A stretch of 64,000 bases of DNA, from assembly GCA_006384855.1 (NCBI GenBank), contig VCJN01003538.1:1-64000 (forward strand), read 5' to 3'. Position numbers and translations under genes: made by a program. Shown in pieces: positions 56,809 through 64,000 of this stretch (its first letter is position 1; every line of letters begins with the position of its first letter). Under the pieces are notes generated by a model. The model saw only the letters and a list, made by a program, of their open reading frames with translations, did not search any database and was not told the DNA's origin. This DNA is from Tetraselmis striata. Taxonomy: Eukaryota; Chlorophyta; Chlorodendrophyceae; Chlorodendrales; Chlorodendraceae.

Positions 56809-57308
56809 TTGGCTTTGCATGGCTTGTCGCTGCCTAACTGAAATTGCGCCTACGTATATAGGAGGGTGAGTACCTGGAGGCTGAGGATGAAGAGGATCTG
56901 TTTGATAAGGAGGAGCCTCAGCAGCGGCGCAAGCTGACCTTTGCTTACACACTGAGCGAGGAGGACGGCGACTACTTTTGGGTGGACGCCCGTGTGGAGG
57001 ATGCGACTCTTAAGGTGTGGCCCGGCTTTGCACCCCCGCGTAATACTGTTCAGCGATCCTTACCTTTGCTTGCTCCATCTTAGTGCATCGCTAACTCGGC
57101 TCTGCCTGTGCTATTTCAGCACAGCTGAGCTCCCCGGAGTTCAACCTGTCCCAGAGCACCATCGATGCAGTAGATAGAGGCCAAGGGCATCACCCAGCTG
57201 TTTGCCATCCAGGCCGCCGTGCTAAACTCGGTGGAGGCGAGCTCAACTCGGGCGAACGTGGTCCGGGGCCGAGTCTTTGAGGTGAAATGGATCTCGACTC
57301 TCAAGTAG
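56686..57308 (+). pseudogene. N-terminal fragment of a DEAD-box RNA helicase gene, truncated
   Basis: Three exon-like blocks follow copy B directly. The first ends VVGDAEEGVLK at 56732. The second is 56862-57014 (EGEYLEAEDEEDLFDKEEPQ ... LSEEDGDYFWV). The third begins near 57124 (LSSPEFNLSQSTIDA). Allowing a 4-bp insertion near 57170 that breaks the frame, the third continues as AKGITQLFAIQAAV, which fits the Q-motif region of nucleolar DEAD-box helicases of the DDX21/RH7 kind. After this, the sequence departs from the family and no Walker A (GKT) or DEAD box follows. The acidic N-terminus also fits that subfamily. Confidence 0.55.
56765..56812 (+). repeat. CA dinucleotide repeat in an intron
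   Basis: A (CA)n tract, about 20 units with one interruption, between the first two helicase exon blocks. Confidence 0.95.
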
Positions 57309-57372
57309 CTCCAGAAAAGGAGATGGGGGCAGGTGCATCTCCGCATTCGGTGCTTTGTCGGCAGCGTCGTCG

Positions 57373-57622
57373 AAATTGAAATTGAAATTGAAATTGAAAT
57401 TGAAATTGAAATTGAAATTGAAATTGAAATTGAAATTGAAATTGAAATTGAAATTGAAATTGAAATTGAAATTGAAATTGAAATTGAAATTAAAATTGAA
57501 ATTGAAATTGAAATTGAAATTGAAATTGAAATTGAAATTGAAATTGAAGTTGAAATTGAAATTGAAATTGAAATTGAAATTGAAATTGAAATTGAAATTG
57601 AAATTGAAATTGAAATTGATTA
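57373..57622 (+). repeat. GAAATT hexanucleotide array, about 41 units
   Basis: Nearly perfect GAAATT units over 250 bp with two single-base variants (near 57491 and 57549). Because the unit is six bases, every plus frame stays open and reads as an alternating dipeptide (Glu-Ile, Lys-Leu or Asn-stop-free variants). It has no other sign of coding. Confidence 0.97.
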
Positions 57623-57649
57623 CAACTGCTAGTCTGCTGCATCCTATGG

Positions 57650-58165
57650 CCTAGACTGAGTTGTTCTTAGGACCTGCTATCTTTGACCATGATAGGGAAC
57701 ACTATTGGTAATTAAAGCTCAAGCTAACGGCCTTCCTCTAGTGTGCCGAAGCCCCTCCTCCTTCCAGTGGGCTGAAGCTAGGACAACAGCGCCCCTCTGC
57801 TGTCTCTACTTAAGTCAGGCCTATCTCATTCAGAGCTCAGCAGGCAAGCTTAGGCAGCTGAAGCGTCCCGCCTGCAGCTACAAAGGTGAGATGGGGGGAG
57901 GGGGCTGACCGGAATTATAGCTATGTGGTGCTCAGTAGTTATCCACCACTGAGCCGGCTAGTATGATTGGTTGGGGCTGCGATGCCCTCCGACATGTAAT
58001 TGGGTAGGCGTTGCCTGTGGTGGTTGTGTGAATCAGCGGTGGGTGTTCTGTGTGTGTGGTGAGTTCCTGGGTGTGTGTTGACATATGAGCTGCACCGGGC
58101 ACGGGGTTGGTGGTGGGCGATGTTTTTGAGTCAGCTGGCTTGGTTGTTGCTGCGGTGGCTCGCTC
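57650..58165. other. no supported gene
   Basis: Only short frames lie between the hexanucleotide array and the decayed ORF on the minus strand. I see nothing to call. Confidence 0.4.
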
Positions 58166-58171
58166 AGCAAC

Positions 58172-60797
58172 TTATTGGTGCGAGCTGCTAGACGGGTGGG
58201 CTGCATCATCGTCCGTTTCCCACTCGTTATATTGTCTGAGCCGCGGGTGCCAGAGACGCGGGGCTTGCTCCTGCTTCGGTTGCGGGTGGCTACGGCCTAT
58301 GGGATGCTTCTTCTTATGTTTGGCTGATGTGGCTGCCTTGCCCTTGCCTGCTGGGGTGGGCTGACTGGGGTGATGTTCCAGCTGGATGGAGAGGCGATGT
58401 GGGTTACGCAGCTTGTGTGACTCCGCTGTGAGGCTGGCCAGTTCGGCGGCTATTGCGGGTTGACTGGCAGGAGAGGACGGTGCAAGCAGCTCTGTGGTTG
58501 CGGTGGTGAGGTGGTGGAGTTCAGCCAGTCTTTCTGTGGTGCCATCGGGTGCGCCCTCCCGGAATGTGCGGTGCAATGTTGAGCGTTGGGGGGAATCGAG
58601 GGATATGTCAGCCAGACATGTTGTCTCTGCCGCTGCCCGCTGGGCGGTGTCCACCTCCACGGCGATGTCGTTCTCCTCGTAGTTGAGTTCCAGTTCCTTC
58701 TCGTCGTCCGCCTGCGCTCCAGGCATGGCAGTTGCCGATGGGGCTGTGGCTGTAGGTGCAAGGGCTGGGTGGGCTGTTCTGGGGGCGCGCTCCGTTGTTG
58801 CTCTGCGCTGGTCGATGGCTGCCACTGCGTCTGCAACCGCTCCGCGCCTCGGTGGTATGTGCTCGAGCCCCGGGGGGGGGGGGGGGGGGGGAGCGTCTCT
58901 GACCTGGGGTATGGTCTGAACTGCCGGGGTCGCTGGAGGTGGCAGTTGGTTTGAGCCTGCTGGTGGTGGGGCTGGCGATGTGTCGGCAGGGCGCCTCTCG
59001 GTTGGTGCCGGAGCTGGCGCGGCCTTGATCTTCCCGCACGTTGTTGACACTGTCTTGCGCCACTGTTTTGTTCTGTCGGTGCCGCGGGTGCCACTAATGA
59101 TGCTGTGGTGGTGGCTTGGGCGGTCAGCTGCAGGGTGAGGGTGTAGATTGGGCGTCCGGTGGCTCGTAGGGCGAGGGACGCTGGGGCGGTCTTCCGGGCC
59201 TTCTTACGTATGCCTATCGCAGCGCGTCGGATCTGGTTGTGGCCAGTGTTGCCTCCCAGTTCTCCCGCCTCGCGGATCGTCTGGTTGAAGGGGTGGATGA
59301 GCAGCTCCGAGGGGAACAGCAGCAGCTCGAACTCGGACTCCGTGAGGTAGATGACGATGGTGCGGAGGCGTATCGCTCGCAGTAGCGCGACATGGGAGGT
59401 GAGGGCCACTGCCAAGCGCAGAGTGTCAGCGAACTCCTCGTCATCTTTGCCAAGGGATCGGAGATGGCGCAGAGGTTGTCGTCTCCCACGCGCAGCAGTG
59501 TCGGCTCGGCGTGGTAGTGGTGCATCTCGACGCCGGCAGCTGGCATGGTGTCCGTCAGCCACTGCGCGTGTTGCAGCTCTAGAGGTGTATTGATGCGCCC
59601 GCTGATGGTAGCTGCGATGGCCTCCGCCAGCTGCACTACAGTCGGCAGCTCTAGGTTGGCCAAGGGGGCGGTGCAGATTGCTTTGGCCGTCAGCGCGCAT
59701 CGGAAGAACTGCTTGGATAGTGCCGGGGGCAGTACTCATGGGAGCGGGGTGGTTGGCTGGTCCTCTCGGTCCTCGTTGTGTTCGATTGTGACTTGGATCA
59801 TTGCTCGGCCCTGCGATTGGTCGCCAAACGGCAGCGTCAGTACTGCGTCGTGGCACACGTCATGTATGCGCGCCGCATCGGGATCAAGGAGTTCGAGGCG
59901 CACCGAGTCGGCTGAGCGGCGGGTTTTCCATACCTCGCGGACCTCAAGGAGGGCCAGTAGTGTGCGGGTCGGGGGGCAGATGACGGCGTCGACTGCGTAT
60001 GCGTCGGCCTCGTATTCGGCCTAGGCTCTCACTCCAGCGAGTGCCAAGACGTCTACTGGCGTCGCCGCCGGTTGGTCTGTTGCCGCTTTGCTTGGCTGGG
60101 GATGGTTGTACGCTGGGAGGAGGCCCTCCGCTAGGCGCAGCCACATGTCGGCCTCCGTGAGGCCTCTGAACGAAGGGGAGCGAAGCCACACGTGGTGTAC
60201 CCGTCGCTCGATGTTGTCGAGGTGCGGCGCTCCAAGCAGGCGGGTGGAGCAGCGGCGGCCCCGGTGGTCGAGGATCGCTGTGCCCTAACCTGTCCATTGG
60301 GTGTGTAGAACGCTCACGGTTGTTTCTCTGCGGGCCAGTCGTAGGATGACGGACCCGGTGGTGGTGCGAAGCCTAGTGCCACTCGGTCCAGTGAGGTCGG
60401 CGGTGGCGGGCTTAGGGGGGCGGCCAGTCACCACTCTGACGCATGCTGGTAGTATTTGAACGCCGATTTTGGGGCTGAGGGTGCGGATCAGGTTCGTCAC
60501 AGTCCGGCCGCGCGACTCCTCGTCCATAGCTTGGTCCTGGGCCACCAGATCGCCGCATAGTAGGGCCACATGGGTGGCATCATCCGTGCTGGCGGGGAGG
60601 CCGGTTAGGAGTAGTTGAGATGGGCGTTGTAGCACGCGTATGTGGCGGCGGGTTGCTGGTGGGAGTTGGGTGCCTGCGACATTTTTTGCAGTTACGACCG
60701 TGCGGATCGCTGGGTGTTGCACTCTGCCGCCTCGTAGCGCGGCCAGAAAGGTGCCGACCCCGGCAACCTGTTGCTCCTCAGATCTGTCTGTGTCCAT
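58172..60797 (-). pseudogene. long decayed ORF, probable transposon ORF1/gag-like protein
   Basis: From the ATG at 60797 one minus frame reads protein-like sequence to about 59455. It is interrupted only by TAG 60285-60287, TAG 60021-60023 and TGA 59736-59738. Typical stretches are TEADMWLRLAEGLLPAYN, EVWKTRRSADSVRLELLDPD and GRINTPLELQHAQWLTD. A frameshift near 59455 leads into IYLTESEFELLLFPSELLIH, and another near 59085 into a Pro/Ala-rich region and a basic end (KHKKKHPIGRSHPQPK). The total is about 870 codons. No zinc finger, polymerase or nuclease motif is seen. Size, isolation and decay suggest a mobile-element ORF; the family is unknown. Confidence 0.45.
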
Positions 60798-61199
60798 GCT
60801 GGCTGTGGTGGTGTCCTCCTGGAGGGCCTGCTCTTCATGCCACTGTGGGCGCAGGCCGGCAGTTGGCCTGGTGGTGGGTCGTCCGGTCGTCGGACGGTCC
60901 GCCGTTTCACATGAGGATCACGCTACCAGTAACAGTAGGTGCGCCGGCTCGCCCGGATTTAGCACATACGCAGTACTTCGCCCGGTGTTAAGGGCCGGCA
61001 GGAAAGTGAGAAGTAGCGTTGTCATAGTAGTCTCACGCCGTGCTCGCTGCGTCACGCAGCGCGGCCTCTAGCTCCTGCGGCTCGACTCTTCCTAGCCCCG
61101 CTGCGGTGTGCGGGTGCAGTATAGGGTGTCGGCCTTGTGTTGAATGATGTGTTCGCTTGTGAGGGCCGACAGCTATGCGATGTCGAACCACGCAGTGTG

Positions 61200-61807
61200 G
61201 GGCAGTCGCTTCACCGCAGCATGTCATCCATCGGGTCTTCCGATTCGACCCGCGGCTGAATCGGTAGCGAGTAATAGTCGAGAAGCAACTAATGTAGAGC
61301 TCTTTCCTCGTCGGCTCGCCACTTGAGCACTCTATTAGCGTCCTCCCGCGGTAGTTGAAGTTTCAATGACCCCGTTGTGATCGTTGTGTCAAGCTGCCTA
61401 GTCCATGGCTGCCGAGCCTCCAAAGTCGGTAGTGGCATGGAGCAGACTCGGAGGTGGCCGGCCGCTGGAGTGTAGCTCCATCATTACCGGATGATTTCCG
61501 CGATTAGCCGCCGCTCGGTCTCTGCGCACCTGGCAGCGTCGCTCTGGTGGACGACCTTCACCGCGTAGCTCGGGATGAGCGACACGGTGGGCGACTCAGC
61601 GTACCCTCTCGGCTCGCCCGTTAGGTGCGGCGGGCTGCCCAATGGCGGGCCCGGGAGGTAGTAGTGCGGTTTGACCTGCGGTGCCGTTGTGCCCGGAAAA
61701 CTCAGGCGGGGGAGGGGCCGGAGGGGCTGAATCTCACGGGATCTGGCCATCGTGGCCCATGAAAGCGCCGGCTCGCCCGACAACGTGTTATGTGTGTCAA
61801 GCTCCAT
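61200..61807 (-). pseudogene. decayed reading frame, family unknown
   Basis: A minus frame opens at 61807 (MELDTHNTLSGEPALSW) and stays protein-like past its stops at 61484-61486. It continues with WSYTPAAGHLRVCSMPLP, QLPREDANRVLKWRADEERA, a TAG, then LLLDYYSLPIQPRVESEDPM. It may be the 5' part of the same element as 58172-60797. Confidence 0.3.
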
Positions 61808-61859
61808 TGCTTCTGTGGCGATGGGGGGTCGTTGAATTGCGGCAGCGCGATGCCGGCGG

Positions 61860-62915
61860 CTAAAGGGGGGGGGGGGGGGGGGGGGGGGCTGCCCATGGTG
61901 GCGGCAGTAGGTCTCCGAAGAGACTGCACACCGCCGGCCCTATCCACACGGGAATAAAGTACTACGGGTATTCTCTTAGCACCGTAAGAAAAAAGCGGCG
62001 GAGAAGTATGAACTCATATCTTAACACAATAATACATTATGATATCTTACGCCGGCATCATCGTACGCAGTTTTGTGACTATACGGCATAGACTAAAAAG
62101 GCCATGGATTTCGTCACCTCGAAGTAAGTCATGGCAAGGTGCCCAGGACAAGCTCAGTGCACTCTAGCGCATATATCTCGTTTTCATGCAGAATTACGCG
62201 TAATCAAAGTATTTCTGGCATAACATACTGGAGCAGTAATGTCACAAGTCTGGCAATGTGCCACGCATGCATTGTTTCTGAAGGGTCAGCGGCTGGCCTT
62301 GTGTCATAACAAGAACCTGAGTTATGCGGAGAACAGAAGTTCGGAACTCACGACCAATGCTGGTTCCTACTTATGCGACCGCCACTCAGTGGCGTCAGCG
62401 CTGCCATAGACAAGTGAAAGCTGGCATGCTGCTTTATGACTTGGACCGTCCATCAACTGCAACCTGCATGCATTCAAGCTGTGACCGTTGCGTCGCTGCG
62501 TGAATCCTGCCCCACATCGCGCTAGGCGTCATCATCTGCAGGCTATGCATTTGCTCTAGTCGATAACATGTATCTCGCTACGGTGGCATCCTGGTTAACA
62601 CATGACAGACTAGCCACCCGGAATTGGACCCAGTACATTCTAATCAGGATGCAGGGGCGGCAACAAACTTTGGGGCTATAACAAATTGCTTGATCAACAT
62701 TACACGCCATCACATGGATATATACGATGTGCAAGCAAGAAGTAATGGCAAGAGAGGGCAGTGAGTTGCGTCTGCCGAATGTAGGCAACCCAACGCGGTC
62801 TACACGCAAAGTTCAATGGTTCTACAACCCATCTGCACTGTATTCAACTACTCAGACACTGCTTAGCAATACTTCTCTAGCCTAGACAGTGTAGCACAAT
62901 TCAGCATATTTGCTA
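61860..62915. other. no supported gene; 3' flank of the bestrophin gene
   Basis: There is a G run at 61865-61890, then AT-rich sequence without recognisable frames. The bestrophin transcript would end here. Confidence 0.4.
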
Positions 62916-62918
62916 TTA

Positions 62919-64000
62919 TCAGTCGCTCAAGATCCCATTGTCCTCTTGCAGTAGGGGTCTCAGGACCTCAATAGCAACAGCACAATTGATTGACGCGCTC
63001 GCCGCGTCATCTTGAATTGTTTGGCAATATCGGTCCAAAGGCATGATGCTGCCGCACGGGGAAACACGATAATCAGTAACAAAAGCACAGAAAGTAAGGT
63101 GCTCAGCGCAGCGGTGGCGCTAGGATGGCTGTGCGCTCAGATGGCCGATGAAAATTGCTCACCTGAACGGCTCTTCAATTTGCACCTGCAAGGATTGAAA
63201 AGTAGTGTCAGTCCAGATACCCATGGTCTGCCGTTTTCCTTGAAATGGAGCGTTGCAGTCTAATCATTCGATTGTAAGAATGGGGAAGGGGGGGGGGGGG
63301 GTGGCGCACCCCAATCTCATCGATGCCAAGCAAAAAAAATGCAACAATGCCGCTGATTGGGACCACTCCCCAGCTCGTTTCCTCCCACAGTGCGAGCGGG
63401 AGAAACGTCAGATATGAAATTAAGAAGCGCGAGGTGTGCCTGCATCGCAGCAATACCGTGATGCTAAGTTAGGGAATGTGCATGGATGAATCAGCAGAGG
63501 ACATTCAGCAGGGAATAATGCCTGACAGAGGAACATACCAAAAATATCATAGTGATTAGACCATGGCATTCTTCTTATCATGCCATATTCTTATGCTTGT
63601 TTAAAATGCTGACAGTGTGGCACGGTCATGGCAGTGGATGCTTACGTACCGTGTGTAACTCAATGGAATGGGGGTCTTGAGGATTCTCTCGCAATCGGCA
63701 ACAACCGACTCCAAGCGTGCCAAGCATTCCAGCATGGCGGGCATGACACCAGACTCCGTCTTCATTTGATGAATGAGCTCTGTGATAATGACTGCAGGAA
63801 AGACAAGTACTGAGATGTCAAAAGACTCTAATGAAGATTTCAGACAGTGAACGTGGCAAAAACGGGATTTCGCATCCGTCGAAACCATCCGTCAATAGTT
63901 AGTCGCCCATAACGCATTGCGCTCTTGTGTTGATGATAAGGTGCAATGGCATACTGGACATTACCAAGGACCAAGTTTGGCTTGCTTGAGATTGTCGGTC
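62919..64000 (-). CDS. bestrophin-family anion channel (plastid type), C-terminal half, continues past the window end
   Basis: Exons: 63965-64000 (partial), 63650-63791, 63310-63439, 63162-63184 and 62919-63048, with stop 62919-62921; all phases agree and all introns are GT..AG. The product shows the hallmark block ERILKTPIPLSYTRHTSRFL across the exon 2/3 junction. A membrane segment (LISYLTFLPLALWEE) and another (VVPISGIVAFFLLGIDEIGV) follow, then QIEEPFS and MPLDRYCQTI. This is the conserved core of plant and bacterial bestrophins (UPF0187), whose plastid members are thylakoid Cl- channels such as VCCN1. The fourth exon is only 23 bp. The N-terminal transmembrane part and any transit peptide lie beyond 64000. 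Confidence 0.88.

Noticed and set aside
57333..57654. 99-codon frames of Glu-Ile and Lys-Leu repeats
   Set aside because: They are a mechanical result of the GAAATT array, open in every plus frame, with no start context or conserved flank.
58450..59856. 468-codon minus-strand frame as a single gene
   Set aside because: Only about 59085-59455 of it belongs to the protein-like reading. The rest is a frame shadow, with the real composition in the two neighbouring frames.
58172..60797. Variant genetic code with stops read as sense, to explain in-frame TAG/TGA codons
   Set aside because: The host genes in this window end at ordinary TAA or TGA stops and contain none internally. The stops are confined to decayed mobile-element frames, where frameshifts also occur.

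Overview
This is a window of a eukaryotic nuclear genome. Its intron-rich genes include proteins with likely chloroplast transit peptides (a DUF1997-family protein, a bestrophin-family anion channel, and a small protein with repeated CPDSESG motifs) and a long coiled-coil protein that resembles the basal-body/centriolar protein CCDC57. Together these suggest a photosynthetic, flagellated protist, most likely a green alga. The species cannot be named from the sequence. Host introns are mostly 60-400 bp with ordinary GT..AG ends.

Layout. At 1-2.6 kb lies a decayed Ty3/gypsy retrotransposon (minus strand: gag, a Dam-like segment, reverse transcriptase). At 3.1-14.7 kb lie fragments of other retroelements (gag, gag-protease) and a complete CACTA/EnSpm transposon, copy A (5216-11120). 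At 15.8-23.0 kb is a CCDC57-like coiled-coil gene on the minus strand with about 21 exons. At 23.6-24.9 kb is a non-autonomous terminal-inverted-repeat element. At 25-34 kb is a repeat-rich zone holding solo fragments of a tyrosine-recombinase element, a 410-bp tandem triplication and a double foldback element. At 33.9-37.1 kb is a tyrosine-recombinase retroelement-like unit with a gag-like ORF and a recombinase but no reverse transcriptase. At 37.5-38.4 kb is a 225-bp coding tandem repeat. At 38.8-41.2 kb is the DUF1997 gene (plus, 9 exons), and at 42.9-43.3 kb the small transit-peptide gene (minus). From 44.4 to 47.5 kb there is a minisatellite and otherwise nothing I can call. At 47564-56682 lies CACTA copy B, in the opposite orientation to copy A. 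At 56.7-57.3 kb is a broken N-terminal fragment of a DEAD-box RNA helicase gene, followed by a (GAAATT)n array. At 58.2-61.8 kb is a long decayed ORF on the minus strand, and from 62.9 kb to the end is the C-terminal half of the bestrophin gene (minus).

The most notable feature is the CACTA family. Both copies have matching terminal inverted repeats starting CACTGTGAG and perfect 3-bp target duplications (CAA for A, CAC for B). They share a BED-finger/Tudor-like gene, an oppositely oriented Cys-rich gene and a Lys/Arg-rich third unit. Copy B also carries a spliced gene with the HxD...H pattern of a 2-oxoglutarate/Fe(II) oxygenase and an array of long hairpins. Copy A has lost that 3.7-kb block but keeps a piece of a TNP2-type transposase that B lacks. 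Neither copy shows the transposase DDE core.

The large numbers of reading frames in the window are mostly antisense or frame shadows of GC-rich transposon DNA. Long G or C runs inside transposon exons make several of their frames uncertain.
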